Shown: positions 19,347 to 28,237, counted from the stretch's first letter. The stretch is 64,000 nt of DNA from Microbacterium kunmingense (GCF_023155745.1 NZ_JAKNUS010000005.1:62001-126000); one strand, 5' to 3'. Notes: generated by a model not told the origin, from the sequence alone. A program made the numbers and translations.

Positions 19347-20364
19347 GCGCGCTCCGCAGCAGCGCGAGGTGCGAGACGTCCGGATCGAGCTCGCCGCGTT
19401 CGATGCGGTGCGCGATCTCGGTGACCCGCGTGTTGACCGGCGTGGCGATGCCGAGCTCGGCGCCGCGACGCGCCACCTCGCCGTTGAGGTCGTCGACCTC
19501 GCTGCGCCTGCCCTTCCGCCAGTCCTGCAGCACCGTCGTCGTCGCACCCGGCACGACGAAACCGGCGAACAGGCGATCGGTCATGACCTCGACGACGCCC
19601 CGCGGGTCGTCGAGGTCGGCGGGCTCCAAGCCGAAGATCGGCAACGTCCGGTGACCGAGGGCGGCGCCCACTGCGAGCGCCTCGTTTCCGGCCGCGACCA
19701 TCACCGATCGGAATCCCGGCTGGTGGAGGGCATCGAGCATCGGCAGGCCGAGGATGGCCGAGGTCACGAGCAGAGTGGAGTTGCTGACGAGCTTCATCCA
19801 CTTGGCGCTGAGGATGTCGTCGAAGCGCGCCACCGTTCCCGAGAGCGCCAGCAGGTCGGCGACCGGCTCGATCCGCCCGGTTCCGCCGGGGAGCGCGCCC
19901 ACGGCGAACCACGAGCGCTCCCGCGGGGTGTGCCGGTGGACCACCCCCGGATCGGTCATGGTCGCCGAGCATTCGATGACCGCTCCCACGCTGCGCGACG
20001 CACCGACCGCCTCGACGACGGCGTCCGCGGTCATCCCGTTCTGTACCGCTGCCATCACGCCGTCGGGTGCGAGATAGGGCGCGATCATCCTGCTCGCCCA
20101 GCCGGCGTCGTACGCCTTCATGACGAGGAGGACGACGTCGAACCCCGATCGCAGCTCGGCCACCTCGCACAGATGGATGACGCGGGGGTGCACGTGCAGC
20201 GCATCGTCGGGTGTGACGATGCGCAGGCCCTGCGCCCTGATCGTCTCGACGTGCACGGGCCACTGCTCGACCAGCGTCACATCGACCCCCGCCCGGTGCA
20301 GATCGGCACCGATCGAGGCGCCGTTGGCGCCCGCTCCGACGACGGCGACACGGGGACCGACCAT
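19339..20364 (-). CDS. Ketopantoate-reductase-like (PanE/ApbA family) dehydrogenase
   Basis: A 341-residue protein with an N-terminal Rossmann loop VAVVGAGANGASIG and a C-terminal ApbA_C helical domain. The catalytic Lys segment SAKWMKLVSNS is kept. A ggaggaa site precedes the ATG. Given its catabolic neighbours it more likely reduces or oxidises a 2-oxo/hydroxy acid of that pathway than serves pantothenate synthesis. It is divergent from the Dabb gene. Confidence 0.87.
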   Translation of the reverse strand: MVGPRVAVVGAGANGASIGADLHRAGVDVTLVEQWPVHVETIRAQGLRIVTPDDALHVHPRVIHLCEVAELRSGFDVVLLVMKAYDAGWASRMIAPYLAPDGVMAAVQNGMTADAVVEAVGASRSVGAVIECSATMTDPGVVHRHTPRERSWFAVGALPGGTGRIEPVADLLALSGTVARFDDILSAKWMKLVSNSTLLVTSAILGLPMLDALHQPGFRSVMVAAGNEALAVGAALGHRTLPIFGLEPADLDDPRGVVEVMTDRLFAGFVVPGATTTVLQDWRKGRRSEVDDLNGEVARRGAELGIATPVNTRVTEIAHRIERGELDPDVSHLALLRSALS

Positions 20365-20428
20365 GGTTCCTCCGATCTCGGCAACGGGCGACCGTGCCCG
20401 TCGAGACTGCATAACTATCAAGCCAGAG

Positions 20429-20434
20429 TGTACA
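20429..20434. promoter_or_regulatory. Intergenic region with TGTACA palindrome between panE-like and Dabb genes
   Basis: The 172-base divergent region holds agTGTACAgt and, outside it, GACTG (20405-20409) facing CAGTC (20433-20437). A CTGGACA half-site (20491-20497) matches the palindrome arm found at 23355. These are weak operator candidates; no core promoter is certain. Confidence 0.35.
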
Positions 20435-20536
20435 GTCCGGGTTGCTGCGCGGCAGAGGGTCGGTCTAGCGTAGGGACACGTCCGCTGATGCTGGACACAC
20501 GCTCCGGCTTTCGACGAGGAGAGCGAGAACCAACCG

Positions 20537-20848
20537 ATGATCCTGCACCTGGTCACCTTCCGATGGGTCGACGGCGTCACCGATGAGCGCGTCGCCGCGC
20601 TGACGGAGGCGCTCTATCGCATGGCCGAGGGCATCGACGTGCTGAAGTCCTACGTGGCCGGCGCGAACCTGCACCTGCGCCCCGGGGGCGCCGATTTCGC
20701 GGTCGCCGCGGTCGTCGAGGATGCCGCGGCCCTCGACGCCTACCTGGATCACCCGCTGCACGCGGCGGTGTACCGCGATCACCTCGGACCGATGGTCGCC
20801 GACCGTTCGGCGGTGCAACTGCCTCTCACCGCGGGCACTCTCACGTGA
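20537..20848 (+). CDS. Dabb (stress-responsive alpha/beta barrel) protein
   Basis: A 103-residue dimeric ferredoxin-like barrel domain: ILHLVTFRW at the start, DYAV-like strand GADFAVAAVVED, and the HPLHAAVYRDHLGPMV segment typical of Dabb. Members include small lyases and decarboxylases of catabolic clusters, and many have no known reaction. Its stop overlaps the GTG of the alcohol dehydrogenase gene, so the two are coupled. Confidence 0.88.
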   Translation: MILHLVTFRWVDGVTDERVAALTEALYRMAEGIDVLKSYVAGANLHLRPGGADFAVAAVVEDAAALDAYLDHPLHAAVYRDHLGPMVADRSAVQLPLTAGTLT

Positions 20849-21972
20849 GGACGATGCGCGCCGCCGTCCTCCATGCGGTCGGCGATCTCCGGGTGGAGGA
20901 CCGCCCGATCCCCTCGCCGGGCGCGGACGAGGTGCTCATCCGGGTCGCCGTGTGCGGGGTCTGCGGGTCGGATGCCACGGAATTCGGGCGCGGGAAGGTC
21001 CTCGCCGAGCCGCCGGTCGTGCTCGGGCACGAATTCGTCGGCACCGTCGAGGCGGTCGGTTCGGCGGTCACGGATCTCTCCCCCGGCGCCACCGTCGTCT
21101 GCGGCGCCGGAGTGTCGTGCGGCGACTGCGGCCCGTGCCGGGCCGGGCGGACCAATCTCTGCCGCACCTACCGCACGCTCGGCTTCCACCTCGACGGGGG
21201 CCTGGCGGGGTACGTCGCGGCCCCGGCGGCGATCGTCCTCGACGTCAGCGCCAGCGGGCTGAGCACCGACACGCTGGGCCTTGCCCAACCCATGGCGATC
21301 GCCGTCCACGCCGTGCGTCGCAGCGGCCTCCGGGCGGGGCAGGACGCGGTGGTCGTCGGGGCCGGGGGCATCGGCGCGTTCATCGCCTTCGCCGCCGCGA
21401 GCACCGGCGCCCGCGTCCTCGTGCTCGACCGCAACGACGACCGGCTGGACCTCGCGCGCCGACTGGGCGCCTTCGCCGCCCGCAACGCCCGCTCGACCGA
21501 CCTGTCCGTCGCGATCGAGGACGCCGCGCTCGAACCGGAGGTGTTCTTCGAGGTCTCGGGGACCGCGGAGGGCCTGGCGCAGGTGCTGGGCGCCGCGCGG
21601 CCCGGCGCGACCATTGTGCCGGTCGGTATCCAGCGCGAGGACCCCACCCTCCCCCTCGGCTCGTTCACGCTCCGCGAGTTCACGATCGTCGGCACCGTCG
21701 CCCATGTCTTCCGCGACGACATCCCCGAGGCGGTGAGACTGCTCGCGACGCGAGCGGACTGGGCGGATGTCGCGGCGACGGTCGTGCCGCTCGAGGATGT
21801 CGAACAGGCGGCGCTGCGGCCGCTCCTGGCCAGCGGCCCGCGACAGATCAAGACGCTCGTCGATCCGTGGATCGACGAGCCGCGCCCGGCCGCTCACCGG
21901 GCGGCGGAGTCTGCCAGGCCTTCCATCGCCCGCAGCACGTCCACCGCCGACGCCGGCGGGCCGGCGGCCTGA
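20845..21972 (+). CDS. Zinc-dependent alcohol dehydrogenase (MDR family)
   Basis: A 375-residue medium-chain dehydrogenase. Catalytic zinc ligands are Cys in VCGVCGSD and His-Glu in GHEFVGTVEAVG; the structural zinc site CGDCGPCRAGRTNLC has all four Cys. The NAD(P) loop is VVGAGGIGAFIAF. It resembles butanediol, sorbitol or threonine dehydrogenases; the substrate is unknown. Start GTG 20845 overlaps the Dabb stop (ATG 20854 is an alternative). The last 26 codons overlap the antisense XRE gene, and the tail after VDPWIDE looks non-conserved. Confidence 0.92.
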   Translation: MRTMRAAVLHAVGDLRVEDRPIPSPGADEVLIRVAVCGVCGSDATEFGRGKVLAEPPVVLGHEFVGTVEAVGSAVTDLSPGATVVCGAGVSCGDCGPCRAGRTNLCRTYRTLGFHLDGGLAGYVAAPAAIVLDVSASGLSTDTLGLAQPMAIAVHAVRRSGLRAGQDAVVVGAGGIGAFIAFAAASTGARVLVLDRNDDRLDLARRLGAFAARNARSTDLSVAIEDAALEPEVFFEVSGTAEGLAQVLGAARPGATIVPVGIQREDPTLPLGSFTLREFTIVGTVAHVFRDDIPEAVRLLATRADWADVAATVVPLEDVEQAALRPLLASGPRQIKTLVDPWIDEPRPAAHRAAESARPSIARSTSTADAGGPAA

Positions 21973-22601
21973 CCTGACGCGTCGCTGTCGGCGCGCCCGG
22001 GCGCGACGGGCATCTCCTGGTGGTGCTGGCGCCTGCCGACGACGAACCAGACCCCGCGCGCGGGTCGCTCGGCGCGGTTGGAGAAGAGGTGCGGCCGCGT
22101 GGAATCGAAGTGGAGGGAGTCCCCGGCACGGAGGACGTGGGTGTCGAACTCCAGCTGGAGGGTCAGCTCGCCCTCCAGCAGGTAGGCGTACTCCACGCCC
22201 GCGTGCCGCATGAGCTTGCCCTCGATGGAACTGCTCGCCCCCGGCTGGTACGTCACGAGGAGCGCGTCGGCAGGGCCGCCGGGCCGCCCCGCCAGGCGCT
22301 CCCACCGCACGCCGTTCTCCATCTCGATGGCGGGATTGTCGGCACCGCGCTGGATCGCCGACACCGGCGCGTCGGCCGGTGCGTCCACCGGCGCTGCCGC
22401 GGCGCCGCCGACCAGCTCGTCCAACGACACGCCCAGGTGACTGGCGATGGCGTAGAGCGTCGACACCGACGGCTGGGTCTTCCCGATCTCCACCTGCGAC
22501 ACCAGGCTCGCCGAGACCCCGAGCGACTGGGCCACCGATCGCAGGCTCAGCCCGCGGCTCACGCGCGCGGCTCGGATCCGGGCTCCCAGGTTGTCAGCCA
22601 T
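21894..22601 (-). CDS. XRE-family regulator with cupin sensor domain
   Basis: A 235-residue regulator. An N-terminal lambda-repressor-type HTH (IRAARVSRGLSLRSVAQSLG..., residues about 8-62) is joined to a C-terminal cupin (GVEYAYLLEGELTLQL, AGDSLHFDSTRPHLFSN). Such HTH-cupin proteins (PuuR/SutR-like) sense small ligands, often amines, amino acids or carboxylates. It lies 17 bases downstream of the SDR gene on the same strand, so both are probably one operon. It is a candidate binder of the 23355 palindrome. Confidence 0.92.
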   Translation of the reverse strand: MADNLGARIRAARVSRGLSLRSVAQSLGVSASLVSQVEIGKTQPSVSTLYAIASHLGVSLDELVGGAAAAPVDAPADAPVSAIQRGADNPAIEMENGVRWERLAGRPGGPADALLVTYQPGASSSIEGKLMRHAGVEYAYLLEGELTLQLEFDTHVLRAGDSLHFDSTRPHLFSNRAERPARGVWFVVGRRQHHQEMPVAPGRADSDASGQAAGPPASAVDVLRAMEGLADSAAR

Positions 22602-22618
22602 GCCCTGATTCTCGCCGG

Positions 22619-23326
22619 TCAGAGCAGTGCCGTGCCACGGTCGACCGGAAGGTTGACCGCCGAGACGCCGCGATTGCGCAGGAGGAACTGCGTGGCATCC
22701 ACGACATCGGCCATCGTGGCGAGCTCTCCACCCGGAGTGTGCCGCTCGTACTGCTCGAGCACGCCGGCGGGCTTGGACGCCCAGAACGGGCTGTCTCCGA
22801 TGATCCCGGGGTGGAGGGCGTTCACGCGGATCGGGGCCAGCTCGAGAGCGAGGGTGTTGATGAGGCCGGTCACCCCGCCGTTGATCGTCGAGACGGTCGT
22901 GGAGCCCGGGTAGGGAAGGTCCTTCGCGCGGCCGCCGAACAGGACGATGCCGGTGTCGACCGAGACGGGCATGCGGTCCAGCAGCGCGCGGATCGTCGCG
23001 GCGTAGCCGACGAGCTTCAGGGTCGTGAGGCGGATGGCGCGATCGATGTCGTACTCGCGGATGGTGTTCGCATCCCGCTCGATCGCCGCGAGGACGAGAC
23101 CGTCTACCCGGTCGATCGCCGACAGACTCGCGGCGACGGTGTGCGGTTCGGAGATGTCCAGGGCGACGCCTCGGGCGCCGGGACCGAGGTCGGCGGCGAT
23201 CGCCTGGGTGCGGTCGTGGTCGCGACCGGTGATCACCACCCGGTCGCCGCGTCGCACGCAGTCCGCGGCGATCTCCCGTCCGATGCCGGAGGTTCCTCCG
23301 ACGACGACGATGGTGCGCTCGCTCAC
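22619..23326 (-). CDS. SDR-family protein lacking the catalytic triad
   Basis: A 235-residue Rossmann protein, GTG start with ggaggag upstream. The cofactor motif GGTSGIG is intact, and the GLINTLALELAPIRVNALHPG segment fits classical SDRs. At the positions normally holding Ser, Tyr and Lys it reads Gly (LFGG), Val and Asn (STTVSTINGG), so standard hydride-transfer chemistry is unlikely. It may be a divergent enzyme or a regulatory NAD(P) binder. It is divergent from the M24 gene and precedes the XRE-cupin gene. Confidence 0.85.
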   Translation of the reverse strand: MSERTIVVVGGTSGIGREIAADCVRRGDRVVITGRDHDRTQAIAADLGPGARGVALDISEPHTVAASLSAIDRVDGLVLAAIERDANTIREYDIDRAIRLTTLKLVGYAATIRALLDRMPVSVDTGIVLFGGRAKDLPYPGSTTVSTINGGVTGLINTLALELAPIRVNALHPGIIGDSPFWASKPAGVLEQYERHTPGGELATMADVVDATQFLLRNRGVSAVNLPVDRGTALL

Positions 23327-23354
23327 ATCTCCTCCTCGCGATGTTGGAAGCAGC

Positions 23355-23374
23355 ACTGGACATCAGTGTCCAGT
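23355..23374. promoter_or_regulatory. 20-bp perfect inverted repeat in SDR/M24 promoter region
   Basis: ACTGGACA-N4-TGTCCAGT lies 28 bases upstream of the SDR start and 75 bases before the M24 start. It is well suited as a dimeric repressor site controlling both directions, for example for the XRE-cupin protein. Confidence 0.75.
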
Positions 23375-23449
23375 AGCGCTTTACTGAGGAAGTCAACTCG
23401 ACGCGAGCGGTGAAGTCAAGACACCCTCGCCGGCGAAGGGGAACACTCG

Positions 23450-24832
23450 ATGAAGAGCACCGGTACCACGGGACCCGCAGCGGTCGACTGGGAAGAGCGC
23501 GTGGACATGGAGAGGCTGCGCGACGCGCGCCTGGCCCGGCTGCACGCCGAACTCGACCGCTCCCACCTCGGAGCCGTGCTGGCGTTCGACTTCTCCAACA
23601 TCCGCTACATGAGCGGCACCCACATCGGCACCTGGGCGATGGACAAGCTCATCCGCTTCGCGCTGCTCACCCGCAAGACCGACCCGATCGTCTGGGACTT
23701 CGGCTCTGCCGCCAAGCACCACTCGCTGTACAACCCGTGGCTGGACGTCACCACCGCGGAGGCGGACGCCGACCCGCACCGGCCGCACGAGGGCGCCAAG
23801 CGACCCCGGATGGAGAGCGGCGCGCGGGCCGGCATCTCCACGCTCCGCGGCGCGTTCCCCCCCGACGCGGATCTCGCCGGCGACGTCGCCCGCAAGATCA
23901 AGCGCGAGCTGGAGAAGTTCGGGCTCGCGAACGAGCCGCTCGGCGTCGACGTGGTCGAGATGCCCGTGCTGCTCGCCCTGCAGCGCGAAGGCATCGAGGT
24001 CGTCGACGGTCAGCAGGTGTTCATGGAGGCGCGACGGATCAAGACCCATGACGAGATCCGACTCCTGACGCAGGCGGCGTCGATGGTGGACGCCGCGTAC
24101 GAAGAGCTCTACCGGTTCCTGCGCCCCGGCGTCCGCGAGAACGAGGCGGTGGGCCTTGTCGCCAAGACCCTCTACGACCTGGGGTCGGAGTACGTCGAGG
24201 GGGTAAATGCGATCTCGGGCGAGCGCTGCTCCCCGCACCCCCACGTCTTCTCCGACCGGCTGATCCGTCCGGGAGATCCCGCCTTCTTCGACATCCTGCA
24301 CAGCTACAACGGGTATCGCACCTGCTACTACCGCACCTTCGCCGTCGGGTCGGCGAGCCCCGCGCAGAAGGATGCCTACACCCGCGCCCGCGAGTACATG
24401 GATCGGGCGATCGCCCTGGTCAAGCCCGGCGCCACGACCGCCGACATCGTCGCGGTCTGGCCGAAGGCCGAGGAGTTCGGCTTCCCCGACGAGATGGCCG
24501 CCTTCGCGCTGCAGTACGGCCACGGTGTGGGCCTGTCGATCTGGGAGAAGCCGATCTTCTCGCGCCTGACCTCCTTCGATCACCCCGAGACCCTCGAGGA
24601 GGGCATGGTGTTCGCCCTCGAGACCTACTGGCCCGCCGCCGACGGCTGGGGTGCCGCGCGGATCGAGGAGGAGGTGGTCGTCACCGCCGACGGGTGCGAG
24701 GTCATCACCAAGTTCCCCGCCGAGGAGCTCATCGTCGCCGGGAGGCGTTACTACACCATCGACGGTCCGCTGAATCTGAACCGCGACGCGCAGTCGCATC
24801 TGAACACCGTCTGGGGGCGCGGCGAAGCGTGA
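23450..24832 (+). CDS. M24 (pita-bread) family protein with altered metal site
   Basis: A 460-residue protein with a creatinase-like N-domain (FSNIRYMSGTHIG at about 46) and a C-terminal pita-bread domain. Ligands seen: Asp in FFDILHS, His in GHGVGLSIWEKP, Glu in FALETYW and Glu in RIEEEVVV. The second Asp, 11 residues after the first, is Cys (NGYRTCYYRTF). Relatives include prolidases, ectoine hydrolase and the DMSP lyase DddP, so C-N hydrolysis of a small metabolite is plausible. It is coupled to the next gene (GTGA overlap). Confidence 0.87.
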   Translation: MKSTGTTGPAAVDWEERVDMERLRDARLARLHAELDRSHLGAVLAFDFSNIRYMSGTHIGTWAMDKLIRFALLTRKTDPIVWDFGSAAKHHSLYNPWLDVTTAEADADPHRPHEGAKRPRMESGARAGISTLRGAFPPDADLAGDVARKIKRELEKFGLANEPLGVDVVEMPVLLALQREGIEVVDGQQVFMEARRIKTHDEIRLLTQAASMVDAAYEELYRFLRPGVRENEAVGLVAKTLYDLGSEYVEGVNAISGERCSPHPHVFSDRLIRPGDPAFFDILHSYNGYRTCYYRTFAVGSASPAQKDAYTRAREYMDRAIALVKPGATTADIVAVWPKAEEFGFPDEMAAFALQYGHGVGLSIWEKPIFSRLTSFDHPETLEEGMVFALETYWPAADGWGAARIEEEVVVTADGCEVITKFPAEELIVAGRRYYTIDGPLNLNRDAQSHLNTVWGRGEA

Positions 24833-25698
24833 CGACGATCGCATTCCTGGGGCTCGGCTCGATGGGGTCGGCGATGGCCGGCCGACTGATCGACGCCGGA
24901 CACGACGTCGTGCTGTGGAACCGGTCACCCGGTGCCGTGGACCGGCTGCTCGAGCGCGGGGGCCGGCGCGCGGCATCCGCAGCCGAGGCCCTCGAGGCCG
25001 ACGTGTCGTTCTCGATGCTCGCCGACGATGCGGCGATGACGGCCGTCTTCACCGACGAGGCCGTCGACCGCGCCCGCGACGGCATCCACGTCGCGATGGG
25101 GTCGATCAGCCCGTCGCTCGCCGAGGAGCTCGACACCCGGTTCGGCGCGGTGGGCGCGCGGTACGTCGGCGCCCCCGTTCTCGGGCGCCCCGCGGTCGCC
25201 GCGGAGGGGAAGCTGAACATCCTCGCCGCCGGCCCCGATGAGGCGGTGGACACCGTCGCGCCGCTCCTGGACGTCCTGGGGGTCCGCACCTGGCGGCTCG
25301 GAACCCGGCCCGCCGTGGCCAACGCGGTCAAGGCGGCGGTGAACTACAACATCATCCACGCCATGCAGGCGATCGGCGAGACCGTGGCCATGACCGAGCG
25401 CCTCGGCGTCGACCCCGGGCAGTTCACCCGGCTGCTCGCCGAGACCCTGTTCGGCGGCGTGGTCTACACCGGGTACGGCCGGATCATCGCCGAGCGCGCC
25501 TACGACCCGCCGGGGTTCCACATCGCCCTCGGGCGGAAGGACCTCGATCTCGCACAGCAGGTCGCCGCGTCGGTCGACGTCGACCCTGCCACCCTCCCCG
25601 CCCTCATCTCCGTGTTCGATCGCGCCCTCGCCGATCCCGAGCTGAAGGACCTGGACTGGTCCGCCATCGCGGAGGTGAGCAGACGCCGGCCGAGCTGA
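24829..25698 (+). CDS. Beta-hydroxyacid dehydrogenase (3-hydroxyisobutyrate dehydrogenase-like)
   Basis: A 289-residue NAD(P)-dependent enzyme with Rossmann motif FLGLGSMGSAMAGRL and the catalytic Lys/Asn helix AVKAAVNYNIIHAMQ. It oxidises or reduces a beta-hydroxyacid or semialdehyde; 3-hydroxyisobutyrate, tartronate semialdehyde and glyoxylate types are all possible. The GTG start overlaps the M24 stop. The amidohydrolase gene follows after 66 bases. Confidence 0.9.
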   Translation: MTTIAFLGLGSMGSAMAGRLIDAGHDVVLWNRSPGAVDRLLERGGRRAASAAEALEADVSFSMLADDAAMTAVFTDEAVDRARDGIHVAMGSISPSLAEELDTRFGAVGARYVGAPVLGRPAVAAEGKLNILAAGPDEAVDTVAPLLDVLGVRTWRLGTRPAVANAVKAAVNYNIIHAMQAIGETVAMTERLGVDPGQFTRLLAETLFGGVVYTGYGRIIAERAYDPPGFHIALGRKDLDLAQQVAASVDVDPATLPALISVFDRALADPELKDLDWSAIAEVSRRRPS

Positions 25699-25764
25699 CA
25701 CCCGACACCCCGCCTTCGATCGCCACCATCGCACCGAACCGCCCGTCAAGGAGGATGAGCGTTT

Positions 25765-27192
25765 ATGCCTGAAACCCCGCTGCCGCACAGTGGCCAGCCC
25801 ATCGTGTTCCGTCACGGCATCGTCTTGACCATGGATGACGCCCACACCGTGATCCCCGACGGCGACGTCCTCGTCGTCGACGGGAAGATCGCCGAGGTCG
25901 GAACGAACCTCTCGGTCCCCGACAACACCTTCGAGATCGACGCCGCCGGCGGCATCCTCATGCCCGGCATGGTCGACACCCACCGCCACATGTGGCAGAC
26001 CGCCATGCGCGCCTACGGCGCGGACTGGACGCTGACGCAGTACTTCGTCTGGTACTACCTGCAGCACGGCGCGAAGTTCCGTCCCCAGGACTACGCCGCC
26101 GGCAACCTCATCTCGGCCCTCGACGCGATCGAGTCCGGCGTCACGACGAGCGTCGACTGGTCGCATGGCCTGCGCACCCCCGAGCACGGGTGGGCCGCGT
26201 ACGAGGCCCTGGCGAACTCCCCCGGGCGGTTCGTCTTCGCCTACGGCAACATCCACGTCTCCCCGTGGGAGTGGACCGCCGACCCCGAGGTGCAGAAGAT
26301 CCTCACCGCCTCGCGCGACGACTCCCGCATGTTCGGCACCCAGATCGCCTTCGACGTGCCCAATCAGGACGAGAACTTCCCCGAGCTCGCCGCCTATCGG
26401 GTGGCGAAGGATCTGGGCCTTCGCGTCACCACCCACGCGGGCGTCTGGGGGGCGACGAACGACTGGGGGATCCGCAACGCCTACGCCGCGGGGGTGATGG
26501 AGGAGGGATTCACCTACGTCCACGCCGCGACGCTGTCGGCCGACTCGTACCAGAAGATCGCCGCGACCGGCGGCAACGTCTCGCTCGCCACCGAGTCGGA
26601 GGACACCTGCGGCCAGGGCTACCCGCCCGTGCACCAGCTGCGCAAGTACGGCATCCCCACCTCGCTCTCGGTCGACACGAGCGTCTGGTTCAGCGCGGAT
26701 CTGTTCTCCGCCATGCGGGCGACCGTCAACGCCGACCGTGCGCTGGAGCACTACCTCGCCCACCAGCTCGAGCCGGCCGAGACCGTCACCCACGTCAAAC
26801 TCCGCGCCGAGGACGTGGTGCACATGGCCACCCGCGGCGGCGCGCAGGCGCTCGGCAAGGACGGAGAGATCGGGTCGTTGGAGAAGGGCAAGCTCGCCGA
26901 CGTCGTGCTGCTGAAGAACGAGCACTCGGCCACGTGGGCACCGCTGGTGAACCCCTGGGGACAGGTGGTCTACCAGGCTCAGCGCGGAGACGTGCACACG
27001 GTGCTCGTCGGCGGCGAGGTCGTGAAGTCCGACGGTCGCCTCGTGGCCGGAGACCTGCCGGGCGTCAAGGCGAAGCTCGACGACACGGTGTCCTACCTCG
27101 AGCGCGAGGTCGGCGACGAGTGGGTCGCGGGCATGCACCCCGAGATCCCCGAGGTCGAGGTGCTCTACAACCCCTACCAGTACAAGAAGTGA
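25765..27192 (+). CDS. Amidohydrolase (TRZ/ATZ/guanine-deaminase-like)
   Basis: A 475-residue metal-dependent hydrolase. HxH in VDTHRHMW (about residue 74), His in TTHAGVWG, His in VHAATLS and Asp in LSVDTSVW form the mononuclear metal site. N- and C-terminal beta-sandwich halves flank the barrel, ending GSLEKGKLADVVLL. The family deaminates or dechlorinates N-heterocycles and related compounds. A perfect aaggagg lies 10 bases before the ATG. It is the last gene of the island's rightward operon and is closed by a strong terminator. Confidence 0.92.
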   Translation: MPETPLPHSGQPIVFRHGIVLTMDDAHTVIPDGDVLVVDGKIAEVGTNLSVPDNTFEIDAAGGILMPGMVDTHRHMWQTAMRAYGADWTLTQYFVWYYLQHGAKFRPQDYAAGNLISALDAIESGVTTSVDWSHGLRTPEHGWAAYEALANSPGRFVFAYGNIHVSPWEWTADPEVQKILTASRDDSRMFGTQIAFDVPNQDENFPELAAYRVAKDLGLRVTTHAGVWGATNDWGIRNAYAAGVMEEGFTYVHAATLSADSYQKIAATGGNVSLATESEDTCGQGYPPVHQLRKYGIPTSLSVDTSVWFSADLFSAMRATVNADRALEHYLAHQLEPAETVTHVKLRAEDVVHMATRGGAQALGKDGEIGSLEKGKLADVVLLKNEHSATWAPLVNPWGQVVYQAQRGDVHTVLVGGEVVKSDGRLVAGDLPGVKAKLDDTVSYLEREVGDEWVAGMHPEIPEVEVLYNPYQYKK

Positions 27193-27198
27193 CGGACT

Positions 27199-27238
27199 CT
27201 GCGGGCGGCGTCAGGACGAAGCCGGACGCCGCCCGCAG
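27199..27238. terminator. Bidirectional terminator, amidohydrolase / rlmB
   Basis: A perfect 14-bp stem (ctgcgggcggcgtc with gacgccgcccgcag) and 12-nt loop fill the gap between two convergent genes. Confidence 0.85.
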
Positions 27239-28237
27239 TCATCCTGCCGTTCTCGCTGCCCGCAGCGTCGCCACCTGGTAGAGGGCGACGGATGCCGCGA
27301 TACCGGCGTTCAACGACTCGGCGGCGGTGGAGATCGGAATCGAGACGATCTGGTCGCAGGTCTCGGTCACCAGGCGCGACAGCCCCTTTCCCTCCGACCC
27401 GACGACGATCACGACCGGACGGTCGGCGAGCTGCAGATCGGGAAGGGCGACCTCTCCCCCGCCGTCGAGCCCGAGGACGAAGACGCCCTGCTTCTTGAAC
27501 TCCTTCAGCATGGTGGTGAGGTTCGCCGCCAGCGCGACGGGCACACGAGCCGCAGCCCCGGCGCTGGTCTTCCACGCCGCCGAGTTCACCCCGGCGGAGC
27601 GCCGCTGGGGGACGATGATGCCCTGCCCGCCGAAGGCGGCGGTGGAGCGGATGATCGCGCCGAGGTTCCGCGGATCGGTGATGCCGTCCAGGGCCACCAG
27701 CAGCGGCGTCTGGCCGCTGTCGATGATCTTCTCCAGCAGATCCTGCGGGTGGGCGTACGCGTACGGCGGCACCTTCAGCGCCACCCCCTGGTGCACGCCG
27801 TCGAATCCCGCCATGCGGTCGAGTTCGGGACGGGTGACTTCAAGGACCGGGATGTCGCGGTGCGTCGCGATCGCGAGCATCTCCTTCACCCGATCGTCCA
27901 TCTCCACCCGCTGGGCGATGTACAGCGCCGTCGCCGGGATCTTCGCCCGAAGGGCTTCGAGCACGGAGTTGCGGCCGGTGACGTTCTCGGTGTCGTCGTC
28001 CTTCTTCGGCGCGCGGCGAGGCGCGGAGGCCGCCGAGCCGCTCGGACGCGCCTTACCGCCCGCGGCGGCGTATCGCTCCGCAGCCGCCTTCCGCTTGCCG
28101 GCGGGGTGCCAGGCGCGGTCCTCGGCCTTGGGCGTGGGGCCTCGACCTTCCAGCGAACGGCGGTTCTTCCCCCCCGAGCCTTTCGTCGCGCCCTTCTTCT
28201 TGCCGCGACCGGCGGCGGGGTTTCCCGGCTTAGCCAT
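27239..28237 (-). CDS. rlmB: 23S rRNA (guanosine-2'-O)-methyltransferase RlmB (SpoU/TrmH family)
   Basis: A 332-residue protein with a basic, disordered N-terminal extension of about 90 residues rich in Lys/Arg/Gly, then the SpoU substrate-binding domain (from [12 protein letters not shown]) and the knotted SPOUT domain with [30 protein letters not shown] and [17 protein letters not shown]. It methylates a ribose in the 23S peptidyl-transferase region (G2251 in E. coli). Its start overlaps the cysS stop by 8 bases, as in the mycobacterial cysS-rlmB pair. Confidence 0.93.
   Translation of the reverse strand: MAKPGNPAAGRGKKKGATKGSGGKNRRSLEGRGPTPKAEDRAWHPAGKRKAAAERYAAAGGKARPSGSAASAPRRAPKKDDDTENVTGRNSVLEALRAKIPATALYIAQRVEMDDRVKEMLAIATHRDIPVLEVTRPELDRMAGFDGVHQGVALKVPPYAYAHPQDLLEKIIDSGQTPLLVALDGITDPRNLGAIIRSTAAFGGQGIIVPQRRSAGVNSAAWKTSAGAAARVPVALAANLTTMLKEFKKQGVFVLGLDGGGEVALPDLQLADRPVVIVVGSEGKGLSRLVTETCDQIVSIPISTAAESLNAGIAASVALYQVATLRAARTAG

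Noticed and set aside
14497..27192. Mobile island with integrase or insertion sequences
   Set aside because: No transposase, integrase or flanking repeats are visible and base use looks like the neighbours.
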